NCBI RefSeq assembly: GCF_000330885.1 | Contig: NC_020059.1 | Coordinates: 609,001-673,000 of the forward strand | Length of the DNA: 64,000 nucleotides | Origin: Rhizobium tropici CIAT 899 | GTDB lineage: Bacteria > Pseudomonadota > Alphaproteobacteria > Rhizobiales > Rhizobiaceae | Reading direction: 5' to 3' | Part shown: one piece after another, positions 1 through 9,238 of the stretch | How the letters are laid out: each line of letters begins with the position of its first letter | How positions within the stretch are numbered: the first letter of the stretch is position 1 | Notes under the pieces: model-generated | Told to the model about the DNA's origin: nothing | Databases searched by the model: none | Seen by the model: only the letters and a program-made list of their open reading frames with translations | Program-made: the position numbers and the translations under genes

Positions 1-1
1 G

Positions 2-1189
2 GAGACCTTCGAGCGCATCGTCGATTTTGTCGCGACCGGCGGCTATGCGCTCAGAACCTATGAGCGCTATGCCCGCATCCGCAAGATGGCGGATGGCCGC
101 TGGCGCGTCTCCAATCCGCAGGTCGCGCAGCAGTATCGCCTGAATCTCGGCACGATCGTCGAAGAGGCGATGCTGAATATCCGTCTGGTGAAGCGCAACG
201 CGCTGGGCTCGCTTGGAAGAGGCGGCGCGCCGCTGGGCAAGGTCGAGGAATATTTCGTCGAGCAATTGGCACCGGGCGATACCTTCCTCTTTTCCGGCAA
301 GGTGCTGCGCTTCGAAGGCATCCGCGAGAGCGAATGCCTGGCCTCGCAGGCTTTCTCGCTGGATCCGAAAATTCCCTCCTATGCCGGCGGCAAGTTTCCG
401 CTTTCGACCTATCTCGCCGACCAGGTGAGGGCGATGATTGCCGATCCCGACCGGCGGCACCGCCTGCCGGATCAGGTGCGCGATTGGCTGGAAATTCAAA
501 ACGAGAAATCGCTGCTGCCGAAGCGCGACGAGTTTCTGATCGAAACTTTCCCGCGCGGCAGCCGCGCCTATATGGTCGCCTATCCTTTCGAGGGGAGATT
601 GGCGCACCAGACGCTCGGCATGCTGCTCACCAGGAGACTGGAGCGCGCCGGCGCCAAGCCCATGGGCTTCGTCGCGACAGATTATTCGCTTGGCATATGG
701 GGGCTGGAGGATATGGGGCTGATGATCGCCAACGGCCATCTCAGCCTCTCCGATCTTTTCGACGAGGATATGCTCGGGGACGATCTCGAAGCTTGGCTCG
801 ACGAATCCTTCCTGTTGAAGCGCACCTTCCGCAATTGCGCCGTGATTGCCGGCTTGATCGAGCGCCGGCATCCGGGCAAGGAAAAGACCGGCCGGCAAGT
901 CACCGTATCGGCCGATCTGATCTATGACGTGCTGCGCAGTCACGAGCCCGATCATATCCTGCTGCAGGCAACGAGGCAGGATGCGGCGACCGGACTTTTG
1001 GATATTGGCCGTCTTGCGGATATGCTGAAGCGAATCAAGGGCCATATCACCCATCGCGCGCTGGACCATATTTCCCCGCTCGCCGTGCCGGTGATGCTGG
1101 AAATCGGCAAGGTGCCGGTGCCGGGCGAGGCGCACGATTCGCTGCTTGCGGAAGCGGCCGACGATCTGATCCGCGAGGCAATGGAATAG
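2..1189 (+). CDS. Ligase-associated DEXH-box DNA helicase, C-terminal part (5' truncated)
   Basis: The reading frame is open from base 2, so this is the last 395 residues of a gene that starts outside the window. The sequence matches the C-terminal half of Lhr-like ligase-associated DNA helicases: the end of the RecA-like core, the winged-helix/beta-barrel region and the C-terminal domain. The helicase motifs of the first RecA lobe are not in the window. Family members unwind DNA in a repair context together with an ATP-dependent ligase, an exonuclease and the PdeM phosphoesterase. The next gene, 41 bp downstream on the same strand, is PdeM-like, which supports the call. No frameshift is visible. 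Confidence 0.85.
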   Translation, partial: ETFERIVDFVATGGYALRTYERYARIRKMADGRWRVSNPQVAQQYRLNLGTIVEEAMLNIRLVKRNALGSLGRGGAPLGKVEEYFVEQLAPGDTFLFSGKVLRFEGIRESECLASQAFSLDPKIPSYAGGKFPLSTYLADQVRAMIADPDRRHRLPDQVRDWLEIQNEKSLLPKRDEFLIETFPRGSRAYMVAYPFEGRLAHQTLGMLLTRRLERAGAKPMGFVATDYSLGIWGLEDMGLMIANGHLSLSDLFDEDMLGDDLEAWLDESFLLKRTFRNCAVIAGLIERRHPGKEKTGRQVTVSADLIYDVLRSHEPDHILLQATRQDAATGLLDIGRLADMLKRIKGHITHRALDHISPLAVPVMLEIGKVPVPGEAHDSLLAEAADDLIREAME

Positions 1190-1230
1190 GAATGCTGCAA
1201 GGCAGACGACGAAGGTAGATTACTAAAGTG

Positions 1231-1968
1231 ATGAACCGCCTGGCGCTAGCGCGAGATATGAATGCTCAAGGCAACGGCACAGCCAGCGCGCTGGGTGTTG
1301 AGGCCGTCATTCATGGTGTTGCTGCCGTTTGCGATCCCCTTGGTGCGCTCTATCTGCCGGATGCCGGCATTCTCGTCGTCTCCGACCTGCATCTGGAAAA
1401 GGGGGCGGCTTTCGCCCGACGTGGTATGATGCTGCCGCCCTACGATACGCTGGCGACGCTGACTGTTCTTTCCGCCGTCATCTCGCGCTACGATCCGAAA
1501 CTCGTCGTTTCACTGGGCGACAATTTTCACGATCGCATCGGTTCGCAGCACTTGCCGGACGAGTTTCGCGGCCTGATCGTCAACATGGCCCGCGGCCGCG
1601 AATGGATCTGGATCAACGGCAATCATGATCCGGACGGCACGGTCGATCTGCCGGGGCACTCGGTCGACGAGATGCACTACGGTGGTTTGACCTTCCGTCA
1701 TGAGCCAAAGGCCGGATTGCAGGCCGGCGAGATCGCCGGCCACCTGCATCCCTCCGCCACCGTTCGGCGTCGCGAAAAATCGGTGCGCCGCCCGTGCTTT
1801 GCAACGGATGGCGCCCGCCTGCTGATGCCGGCCTTCGGCGTGATGACCGGCGGCCTCGACCTGCGCCACAAGGCCATGACTGGCCTCTTCGCGCGGGAAA
1901 GCCTGATTGCTCACCTGCTCGGCCGCGACCGCATCTATTCCGTGCGGTTTGACAATCTTTCGGCCTAG
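1231..1968 (+). CDS. pdeM: Ligase-associated DNA damage response endonuclease PdeM (metallophosphoesterase)
   Basis: A 245-residue calcineurin-like metallophosphoesterase. The metal-binding motifs are visible in order: SDLHLEKG, SLGDNFHD, INGNHD and a late GHLHP. PdeM enzymes are Mn-dependent nucleases/phosphodiesterases encoded with the ligase-associated helicase, as here, and probably form one transcript with it. GTG at 1228 directly precedes ATG 1231; neither has a strong ribosome binding site, and ATG 1258 is a further alternative. The stop overlaps the stop of the convergent DHFR-like gene by 4 bp. Confidence 0.88.
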   Translation: MNRLALARDMNAQGNGTASALGVEAVIHGVAAVCDPLGALYLPDAGILVVSDLHLEKGAAFARRGMMLPPYDTLATLTVLSAVISRYDPKLVVSLGDNFHDRIGSQHLPDEFRGLIVNMARGREWIWINGNHDPDGTVDLPGHSVDEMHYGGLTFRHEPKAGLQAGEIAGHLHPSATVRRREKSVRRPCFATDGARLLMPAFGVMTGGLDLRHKAMTGLFARESLIAHLLGRDRIYSVRFDNLSA

Positions 1969-2528
1969 GCCGCATTCGCCGGCTCATAGCGCAGGATCAC
2001 CGCGCCGGTCTTCAACGGGCGTGAATCGATGAGCTTCATCGGCCGTTGTTCGGCCGCCGGTTTGAAGTGCGGATTGCCGGCGCCAAGCACGACGGGAACG
2101 AGGCAGATCCTGAGCTCATCCACCAGCCCCGCCTTGAGCAATACATCGGCCACTTCAGCACTGCCGAAGACGAACATGGTCTTGCCGGGTTCTTCCTTCC
2201 GCTTCTTCACTTCAGCAACGATGTCGCCGACGACGCGGGTATTATTCCAGTCCGCTTTGTCGAGCGTCCGCGAGGCGGCGATCTTGGCTATGCCGTTCAT
2301 ATAGGCGGTGATGTCAGACGTTTCCGTCGCGGTCGGCCAGTAGGCGGCCATGCCTTGATAGGTCTTGCGGCCAAAGATCAGCAGATCGCCTTCCTTGCCA
2401 AGCTCGGTCGCATAGTGTTCCAGCTCATCGCCCCAGGCCAGCATGTGAAAATCGAGGTCCCAGGGCTTGGTTCCCTCGAAATAGCCGTCGAGCGTCATAA
2501 GATTCCAGATAACGAGCTTCCTCATCAC
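1965..2528 (-). CDS. Dihydrofolate reductase family protein (RibD C-terminal fold)
   Basis: A 187-residue protein with the RibD_C/DHFR fold. It begins RKLVIWNLMTLDGYFEG, followed by the LIFGRKTYQGMAAYW motif around residues 50-65 and a central MFVFGSAEV strand typical of YyaP/YwjB-like proteins. Such proteins are presumed NADPH-dependent reductases; the substrate cannot be told from sequence. It is divergent from an HxlR regulator across about 110 bp holding a small palindrome, a common arrangement in which the regulator controls its neighbour. It is not the housekeeping FolA. Confidence 0.8.
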   Translation of the reverse strand: MMRKLVIWNLMTLDGYFEGTKPWDLDFHMLAWGDELEHYATELGKEGDLLIFGRKTYQGMAAYWPTATETSDITAYMNGIAKIAASRTLDKADWNNTRVVGDIVAEVKKRKEEPGKTMFVFGSAEVADVLLKAGLVDELRICLVPVVLGAGNPHFKPAAEQRPMKLIDSRPLKTGAVILRYEPANAA

Positions 2529-2576
2529 TTTTCCTCCGTCGTGATAACTGCATCATAATCGAAACTGGTTGTTAAG

Positions 2577-2590
2577 TGCAAGTAGTTGCA
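2577..2590. promoter_or_regulatory. Candidate operator between DHFR-like gene and HxlR regulator
   Basis: The sequence TGCAA-GTAG-TTGCA is a perfect 5-4-5 inverted repeat in the divergent intergenic region, and a further TGCAAGT copy lies at 2614-2620. The position suits autoregulation by the HxlR protein. Its binding is an inference. Confidence 0.4.
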
Positions 2591-2638
2591 AGCTAGCTAG
2601 ACTGATGGCAGAATGCAAGTGGTTTTTTGGAGATCATT

Positions 2639-3142
2639 ATGGACGCGCTGCATCGTTCCGGCTGCCCGATCAATCTGACGCTGGAAATTCTCGGCGACCG
2701 CTGGAGCCTGATCGTCATCCGCGACATCATGTTCGGCAATCGCCGGCATTTTCGTGAACTGCTGCAGAAGTCGCAGGAGGGGATTGCTTCCAACATCCTC
2801 GCAGACCGGCTGAAGCGGCTGGTGGAGCGCGGCTTGTTGACCCGCGAGGATGATCCGACGCATAAGCAGAAGGCTATCTACAGCCTGACGGAAATGGCGA
2901 TCGACCTCGTGCCGCTCTTTGCGCATATGGGCGCCTGGGGCCGCAAGCATCTTCCGGTGTCCGAAGAGCTGTCGATCCGGGCAGAGCTGCTGGAAAATGG
3001 CGGCCAGAAGCTCTGGGATGATTTCATGGACGAGCTGCGTGCCAGGCATCTCGGCAAGGTGTTGCCTCCGGACACGCCATCGGTGCTTGGTCGGTTGACC
3101 GAAGCCTATCTCGAAGTCGTCAATCGGCGGAAAACCGGCTGA
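2639..3142 (+). CDS. HxlR-family winged helix-turn-helix transcriptional regulator
   Basis: A 167-residue regulator. The N-terminal Cys in SGCPINLTLEILGDRWSLIV and the wing region (FRELLQKSQEGIASNILADR) are diagnostic of the HxlR/MarR-like family, whose members sense redox or electrophilic signals, often through that Cys. The C-terminal 50 residues are family-variable. ATG 2639 is preferred because GGAG lies at 2629-2632; a TTG four codons earlier is the other option. The stop abuts the stop of the convergent TIGR02186 gene. The likely target is the divergent DHFR-like gene. Confidence 0.88.
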   Translation: MDALHRSGCPINLTLEILGDRWSLIVIRDIMFGNRRHFRELLQKSQEGIASNILADRLKRLVERGLLTREDDPTHKQKAIYSLTEMAIDLVPLFAHMGAWGRKHLPVSEELSIRAELLENGGQKLWDDFMDELRARHLGKVLPPDTPSVLGRLTEAYLEVVNRRKTG

Positions 3143-3952
3143 TCAGTTCTTCCGGAAGATGAAACTTGCGCTCCAGCCGGTGACGAGGGCCAGCAGCACG
3201 GAAACAATGCCATAGGTGATCGGCCGCTGATGCGCCGCATCCGTGATCGTCTGCTCTATTCCCGTCTTGATGACCCGCAACGGCAGCGATTTCTCACTCA
3301 GGAACTTGCCGCTCTTGAAGAGATAGGCGCGCACCATATGCACCCCGTTCGGCACGTCGGCGGGAACCCTGAGCGTTGCCTTGAAGAGCGAGGAGCTGAC
3401 GAAGCGCACGCCGGCAGGATCGCTTTCATAGAGCCCACCTGTCCTTTGCAGGCGCCGGAAGGCATTACGGAATTCCGGAACATCGCCGACATTGCCGACA
3501 AAGCCGACCGGCGTCAGCGGAATATGATCGACGCCGATACCGCGGTCGCTGAGTTCGAGTGGCGTGGTGATATTGTCGACCGCGCGCGTGCTGGAGAGCG
3601 AATAGGCTTCCGGCACATGCTCGAACGTCATCGAGCGGGTGTTGACCCATATGCCGAAGACGCGCTCTTTCCGGCGTACCGTAGCATTCTCGCGCGGGCC
3701 CTCCAGCACGACGACGATATCGTATTGGCCGATGGCCAGCAGCAGCTGGTCGGTGTTTGAGAGCGCGCCGAAAATCGTCAGATCGGCGCCGGTGAAGTCC
3801 GAGGTAATGGCAATCTCGCTCGTCGACGTGCCGATCTCCATCGTCTCCCGCGCCGTGGTCGAGGTCGTCGGCTGATCGAGCAGCACCTGCGCCTGCGTGG
3901 TGAACGGAGCGAGCAGCAATGCGGTAGCAAGAAGCAGTCCGAATCCTCTCAT
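3143..3952 (-). CDS. TIGR02186 family membrane protein
   Basis: A 269-residue protein with a signal peptide (about residues 1-21, ending TTQAQ), a long periplasmic region and one C-terminal transmembrane helix (about 243-265, ITYGIVSVLLALVTGW). It matches the conserved rhizobial TIGR02186 family of unknown function. Its ATG overlaps the stop of the TauE/SafE gene by 4 bp, so the two are translationally coupled. The pairing implies that it works as a periplasmic partner of the exporter; that role is inferred. Confidence 0.8.
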   Translation of the reverse strand: MRGFGLLLATALLLAPFTTQAQVLLDQPTTSTTARETMEIGTSTSEIAITSDFTGADLTIFGALSNTDQLLLAIGQYDIVVVLEGPRENATVRRKERVFGIWVNTRSMTFEHVPEAYSLSSTRAVDNITTPLELSDRGIGVDHIPLTPVGFVGNVGDVPEFRNAFRRLQRTGGLYESDPAGVRFVSSSLFKATLRVPADVPNGVHMVRAYLFKSGKFLSEKSLPLRVIKTGIEQTITDAAHQRPITYGIVSVLLALVTGWSASFIFRKN

Positions 3953-4872
3953 CGGCTCACTCCTTCCATCACGACGGAGTAAACGTCCGCCGGCGTCACC
4001 ACGAGAGTAACGACGAGGCGAAGGCCGACGGCCAGGACGAGGAGGCCAAGGAGCGCGCGCAGTTGCTCGCCGCGCAATTTCTGGCCGACGCGAACGCCGT
4101 ATTGCGCGCCGATGACGCCCGCCACCATCAAGAGGAAGGCCAGGATGATATCGACGGAATAGTTCGTCGCGGCCTGGACGATTGTCGTGAAGGCCGTCAC
4201 GAAAATGACCTGAAACAGCGAGGTGCCGACAACGACGTTTGTCGGCACGCGCAGCAGATAGATCATGGCGGGCACAAGGATGAAGCCGCCGCCGATACCC
4301 ATCGGCGTCAGCATACCGACGAAGAAGCCGAGGCCGATGACCGGAATGGCGCTGAGATAGAGCTTGGATTTCTTGAAGCGGAGTTTCAACGGCAGCCGTT
4401 GCACCCAGTTATGATGGCGCGGTTTGCCGGTTGTTGGGGGCAGCTTGCCGGCCGCGCGACGCATGGCCCGCACGCTTTCCCACAGCATCAGCGAGCCCAC
4501 CGTGCCGAGGAGAATCACGTAGATCAGCGAGATGATCAGGTCGATCTGGCCGAGCCTGCGCAACAGTACGAATAGCCAGAGGCCGAAGGTCGCCCCCGCC
4601 AGACCGCCGGCCAGCAGGATCGAGCCAAGTTTCAGGTCGAGCGAGCCGCGGCGAAAATGGCTGAGTGCGCCCGAGACGGAGGAGGCGACCACCTGATTGG
4701 AACCGGTGGCGACGGCAACAACAGGCGGGATATTGTAGAAAATCAGAAGAGGCGTGATGAGAAAACCGCCGCCGACACCGAACATGCCGGAGAGAAACCC
4801 TACGGCTGCCCCCATGCCGAGAATAATGAAAATATTCACTGACAATTCTGCGATCGGCAGATAGATCGTCAC
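3949..4872 (-). CDS. TauE/SafE family sulfite/organosulfonate exporter
   Basis: A 307-residue polytopic inner-membrane protein with about eight hydrophobic helices. Both TauE/SafE half-repeat signatures are visible: GMFGVGGGFLITPLLIF near residues 29-45 and MGIGGGFILVPAMIYL near residues 191-206. The family exports sulfite, sulfoacetate or related anions. The downstream TIGR02186 gene overlaps by 4 bp. The exact substrate is not evident from sequence. Confidence 0.87.
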   Translation of the reverse strand: MTIYLPIAELSVNIFIILGMGAAVGFLSGMFGVGGGFLITPLLIFYNIPPVVAVATGSNQVVASSVSGALSHFRRGSLDLKLGSILLAGGLAGATFGLWLFVLLRRLGQIDLIISLIYVILLGTVGSLMLWESVRAMRRAAGKLPPTTGKPRHHNWVQRLPLKLRFKKSKLYLSAIPVIGLGFFVGMLTPMGIGGGFILVPAMIYLLRVPTNVVVGTSLFQVIFVTAFTTIVQAATNYSVDIILAFLLMVAGVIGAQYGVRVGQKLRGEQLRALLGLLVLAVGLRLVVTLVVTPADVYSVVMEGVSR

Positions 4873-5102
4873 GCCTTGTTCCCATTTGCAGGCTTTTCGG
4901 CGCGGTGACCGAAGCCTATTTCCCCTTAAACGGCGGATTCTAATCCGAAATCATTGCCAGAGCCTTAGGAAAGGCGGCGCTGCCACGGTTTTCGAATGGC
5001 CGGATTTCACACTAACCCGGCTTTTTCCACTTTTCTGTGACGCTGTATAGCGGAATGGCGCGCACCGGCAGGGATGCGGCAGCCTTGAGCGTCCTAAACA
5101 AG

Positions 5103-5126
5103 ATGCCGGCGTGCTGACGCCGGCAT
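5103..5126 (-). terminator. Candidate terminator after podJ
   Basis: A perfect 10-bp stem (ATGCCGGCGT / ACGCCGGCAT) with a 4-base loop lies 33 bp past the podJ stop. On the minus strand it is followed by CTTGTTTAG, a weak T-rich tract. Confidence 0.6.
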
Positions 5127-5158
5127 GTCGTTTGATCGCTTTCGCACGAAATCCCGAA

Positions 5159-8100
5159 CTACTTATTGCGGGCGAGCAGTTCCTTGACCACCTGATCGGT
5201 GACCCGTCCATCCGCCGGCAGACCGACGGATTTCTGGAAGCTCTTCAGGGCAGCTACCGTCTTGTCACCCATGGCGCCGTCGGGCGAACCGGCATCGAAG
5301 CCATTCTTGTTGAGAATGGCCTGAATGTTGCGGATCGCCTTCTTCATATCGATCGAGGCCGTGTTCACACCCTTGCCGGTGGTCCATTCATCAGGAATGT
5401 TCGTGCCATTGGCCTTTGGATCGGCCGGCTGCACCTTCCAGAGGTCGACCTTGGCGCGGGCGTTTTCCAGATCGGCCGGCTTCATGGCGTTGGCGACTTC
5501 GTCGCGCTTCTGGGCGGCGTCCTTGTCGCCGCTCTTTGCGGCGATAGCAAACCACTTGTAGGATTCCTGCAGGTCCTGTTTCACGCCGTTGCCGCGTGCA
5601 TAGAGGATCGCGAGGTTGAACTGGCTGTCGGAGACGCCAAGATCGGCGGCACGGATAAACCAGTTCGCCGCGCTGTTATAGTCCTGCGGGCCGGCAGTAC
5701 CGGAGGCGTAGAGAACAGCGAGATTGTGCATGGCGCTGGCGTTGCCCTGATTGGCGGCCTGCTCATAATATTGCTTGGCCTTGACGAGGTCGCGATCGAC
5801 GCCATTGCCTTTCTCATACATGCTGGCGAGGCGGTACTGTGCCGGGGCATAACCCTTGTCTGCCGAAAGCTGATACCAGCTCGCAGCCTGCTTCATATCG
5901 GCAGCAACGCCGCGGCCATCCGTGTAGCGTGCGCCGATTGAGAAGAGCGCGACGGGATCGGCCGATTTTGCGGCCGCAACGAGCGATGGCGGCTGGATAC
6001 CGTCTGGCACGGCGATATCAGGCGCTGCCGGCGTGGCGACGGGAGTTGCGGCGGCCGTATTCTCGGTCTGAACGAAGGCGGCGGCTTGCTGTGCCGGTGC
6101 GCTGGCGGCAGGCGCCAGCTCTTCGCTTGCCGTCTGGTTGCCGTCGAGCGGGGTCGCTGCCGTCAGGTGATCATTTGCTGACGCGGCGACGGGATCGCTG
6201 GCCGTGGGTGCGGGCTGGACTTCCGCCGTCTGCGCCGTGGATACCGAGGGTGCGGCGGCCTGATTTGCGGCAGGCTGCTGATTGCTGGCGGCCGGGTTCG
6301 TATTGGCAGCGACGGTATTGGTTATGGCGCTATCGGCGGGCGCGACCGTCGTCGATACTTGAGCCGGTGCCGGCGCTTTCTGGCCGCGTGTCAACGTGTT
6401 TGCCAGCGGATAGGCCATGATGGCGAGCATGACGGCGCCCAATGCAAGCAGGATCGGCCGGCGGAAGCGCGAGAACGCGCCGCCCTTTTTGGCGTCTTTC
6501 CTGGAAGCAGGGGCAGAGCGTTGCGTCTGGTCGACTTCCATGGCAGCGGCCTGCGCGGCGCGGCGGGCGGCTGCGATGTAATCGGCCCGTTCGTTTTCGG
6601 TCGGCTGACGCGTGTTTCCGCTGCGCGACGTATTTTGGCTGGCGCGCACGCGCTCAAGGATCTTCTTGATATCGGGTGCGCCGGAACCCGGCTCCAGCAG
6701 TTCGTTGACCTCTTCGCCGGGCATCACGTCGGCGGGATCGATCGACGGCGCCTGTTCGATGACCGGACGGTCCGGCGGAAAGATCGGCTCGGCCTTTTCC
6801 GGCGTAAAGAAACGCTTTCCGAGGCTCGCGAACAGGCTGGACTTGCCGCTCTTCTTCACGGCTGCCTTGATTTCGGCCTTCGTATTGGCGTCGATCGCCT
6901 GTGCGACGGCGACTTCGCCGGAGACCGAGGATTCTGCTGGCGCAACCGTGCGGATGATAGGACCTGTCTTCTGCTGCGCCGCCATGGGCGGCTTCAGGCC
7001 TGGAGCATCCTCCTCGGCGAAAACGTCGCTTTCGAACGCTGCGGCCGGCATTGCGGGCGCAGGCTTGCGCTGTTCCATATGATCGAGACGGTCGGCGATT
7101 TGCAGCAGCGTGTCATGCAGAGCCTCAAAGGTGCGATGCGTCCGCTCGTCGGTGGCGCGGCTGAGGTCCTCAAGATGACGAAGATCGTCCGCAAGAGCCG
7201 CCAAAGCCGACATGTCGGCTCCTTGCGAACCGTTCACCATTCCGCCTTCGCGGGAATAGGCCTCGATGACGGTTTCCGCCGCATGGCGGGCCGCTTCGAT
7301 AATGTATTCATCATTGGTCGCCATGTAGTCTTCGATCGCGCTCATCCGGCGGTCGAAATCCGGCGGCAGATGATTGGCGACGGCCCGGGGCTCGTTCGTC
7401 AGCAATGTCGAGAGATGGGCGATCTGCTCTTCGAGACTGCGCAGTGCCTGCGTATCCGTCGGCGGTGCGGCGGTGCTTGCTTCCAGCCGGGCTGCGATGT
7501 CGGAGAGGCGGCCTTCGAGGCGGCGCGCCATGCTGTCGTCGAGGCTTGCTGCCGGAGCGGGCGGATGGAAATCGATCTCGTCGATGCGGCGAGCGAGATA
7601 ATCCAGCCGGTCGGCCAGTACGTTGCCGATAGACCCATGTTCCAGCGCATCGATCTTGTGGGAGATGTCGGCGAGATAGGTAACGAGTTCGGGCTGCGGC
7701 GCGGCCTTCTGCGAACGTTCCATCAAGTGCGAAAGCTGGTCCAGCCGCTCCTCGAGGCGGGCGACAGCCTTGGCGCTGCCGAGCTCGTCGATGCGCATGG
7801 CGAGCGCTTCGAGGCGACCGGAAAGATCGTCGGCAGGCTGACGCCGGCCGGCAGTATCGCGGCTCATCAGGTCGATCTGGTCGGCAAGACCGCTGAGGCG
7901 GCCTTCCAGTCGTTGCATGGCCTGGTCCTGCGGCTGCATCATGGAGCCGAGGCTCTCCATCGCGGTCGCGATCGTCAAAAGCTTGTTTTCCAGCGCATGT
8001 ACGGCCGGGCTGTCGTTCATGCCGCCGAGATGCTGTTTGATGTCATCGAGGCGGTAGGCAAGCGAGACGAGCTCGTCCTGCAGGCCCGACGTGTCGATCG

Positions 8101-8845
8101 CCTTCACCTGGCGCTCGACGTGATGCAGGGATTCCTCGCGGGCAAGGCCGTCCATCAGCGAGCGCAGCTCATCGAATTCGGCTTTCAGCCCGGCGGTTTC
8201 CGGCTGACCGGCGAGCTGGTTGATACTGTCGGCAAGCCTGGCCATGTCCTGGCGGACATCGGCGACAAAATGCTTGTCCTCGGCGTTTTCGCGAATATCG
8301 CGGATTTCGGCACGCAAGGCGGCGACTTCGCGGCTCACGCTGTCGGCGATGTCGCGCTTCAGATCCTGGCGGAGGTTGACGAGCGCCTGAGCGATATCGA
8401 CCGGTGCGTCGGCGGCTGCAGCCCGCATCGGCTGGCGCTGCGCATGACTGTCGATCGGTCGCCGGGCCGGCTGCGGTTCTGCGTGCGAGATTTCCTCGCG
8501 CCGTGGCTGCAGACGTTCGCGGTTTGCTTCCAGCGTGCGCTGGCGTTGACGGATCTCGGCAAGCGGATCGGGTCGGAGATCGCTCTCATGGCGTTCGTTG
8601 CGCAGCGGGCGCTCGTAAGCGCGGCTGGCATATTGTTCGCGTTCGGGGCGGGGCGGCATCCGCTCCGGGGCGGCTCGTTCGGGGGCCGGCGCATAGCCCG
8701 CAGCGACGCGCTGGCGCGTATCGCGCGCGGCGGCGGTTCCCATCAGCCCTTCGATGCGTGCTTCCAGCCCCTCGATCGTGCGGCTCAGAGCATCCAGCGA
8801 CGTCCAGTCGCCCGTACCGGTAGGATTTGATCGCGATCCGCTCAT
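5159..8845 (-). CDS. podJ: Polar localization factor PodJ (coiled coil, TM, Sel1 repeats, peptidoglycan-binding domain)
   Basis: A 1228-residue protein with the PodJ layout. A long cytoplasmic region of about 650 residues is rich in heptad-like coiled coil with repeated LEERLDQLS / LEGRLSGLADQI type segments. One transmembrane helix lies near residues 797-820. A Pro/Ala/Gln-rich periplasmic linker follows, then four Sel1-like repeats (about 960-1110) and a C-terminal peptidoglycan-binding domain (about 1165-1228). In Caulobacter and Agrobacterium PodJ marks a cell pole and recruits polar machinery. The length agrees with rhizobial homologues. A CtrA-like box lies about 215 bp upstream. The start ATG has only a weak Shine-Dalgarno. 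Confidence 0.88.
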   Translation of the reverse strand: MSGSRSNPTGTGDWTSLDALSRTIEGLEARIEGLMGTAAARDTRQRVAAGYAPAPERAAPERMPPRPEREQYASRAYERPLRNERHESDLRPDPLAEIRQRQRTLEANRERLQPRREEISHAEPQPARRPIDSHAQRQPMRAAAADAPVDIAQALVNLRQDLKRDIADSVSREVAALRAEIRDIRENAEDKHFVADVRQDMARLADSINQLAGQPETAGLKAEFDELRSLMDGLAREESLHHVERQVKAIDTSGLQDELVSLAYRLDDIKQHLGGMNDSPAVHALENKLLTIATAMESLGSMMQPQDQAMQRLEGRLSGLADQIDLMSRDTAGRRQPADDLSGRLEALAMRIDELGSAKAVARLEERLDQLSHLMERSQKAAPQPELVTYLADISHKIDALEHGSIGNVLADRLDYLARRIDEIDFHPPAPAASLDDSMARRLEGRLSDIAARLEASTAAPPTDTQALRSLEEQIAHLSTLLTNEPRAVANHLPPDFDRRMSAIEDYMATNDEYIIEAARHAAETVIEAYSREGGMVNGSQGADMSALAALADDLRHLEDLSRATDERTHRTFEALHDTLLQIADRLDHMEQRKPAPAMPAAAFESDVFAEEDAPGLKPPMAAQQKTGPIIRTVAPAESSVSGEVAVAQAIDANTKAEIKAAVKKSGKSSLFASLGKRFFTPEKAEPIFPPDRPVIEQAPSIDPADVMPGEEVNELLEPGSGAPDIKKILERVRASQNTSRSGNTRQPTENERADYIAAARRAAQAAAMEVDQTQRSAPASRKDAKKGGAFSRFRRPILLALGAVMLAIMAYPLANTLTRGQKAPAPAQVSTTVAPADSAITNTVAANTNPAASNQQPAANQAAAPSVSTAQTAEVQPAPTASDPVAASANDHLTAATPLDGNQTASEELAPAASAPAQQAAAFVQTENTAAATPVATPAAPDIAVPDGIQPPSLVAAAKSADPVALFSIGARYTDGRGVAADMKQAASWYQLSADKGYAPAQYRLASMYEKGNGVDRDLVKAKQYYEQAANQGNASAMHNLAVLYASGTAGPQDYNSAANWFIRAADLGVSDSQFNLAILYARGNGVKQDLQESYKWFAIAAKSGDKDAAQKRDEVANAMKPADLENARAKVDLWKVQPADPKANGTNIPDEWTTGKGVNTASIDMKKAIRNIQAILNKNGFDAGSPDGAMGDKTVAALKSFQKSVGLPADGRVTDQVVKELLARNK

Positions 8846-9057
8846 ATCTTTGCTCGCCTTGAACTATGGACCACCCCGGGCCGTCATGCTGACGGAAGAA
8901 GACGTTGCTATATCGCCGCGCTGTCTGCATCCGTCTTTCGGAAAGGGATAAATGTATTGGCTTTCCTCAAACAGAGCGGCAAAGACAGCGCGATTTCCAA
9001 GCATAAGTTGAAGAAACCCGAAGCACTGCTGCTCAACTCGTACAATTTACGAAACGT

Positions 9058-9074
9058 GGTAAACAACTCGTTAA
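9058..9074 (-). promoter_or_regulatory. CtrA-like binding site upstream of podJ
   Basis: On the minus strand the sequence reads TTAA-CGAGTTG-TTTACC, one mismatch from the CtrA consensus TTAA-N7-TTAACC. It is correctly oriented toward podJ, which is known to be under cell-cycle control in related alphaproteobacteria. Binding here is inferred. Confidence 0.5.
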
Positions 9075-9238
9075 GTTTGTCTGATGTCTTAACCTTTTAT
9101 TTTGGTTCTGCTGTCCCGCGACCTGATATTCTTGCGCGCAGGCAGTGCCCGGTTGCTTAGCGGGAGGGGAGCGTATCGGCGATATGCGGAATGCTCTTCC
9201 TCACCGGCTTCACCAAAATTTCACCGCGAGACACGAAT

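Noticed and set aside
6359..8830. Open frame of 823 codons on the plus strand opposite podJ
   Set aside because: Mirror of a GC-rich, coiled-coil coding region; Arg/Gly/Cys-rich nonsense composition and no ribosome site. The podJ frame has clear domains.
8957..9160. 67-codon frame in the podJ/fad gap
   Set aside because: No ribosome site or family features; overlaps the CtrA-like box.
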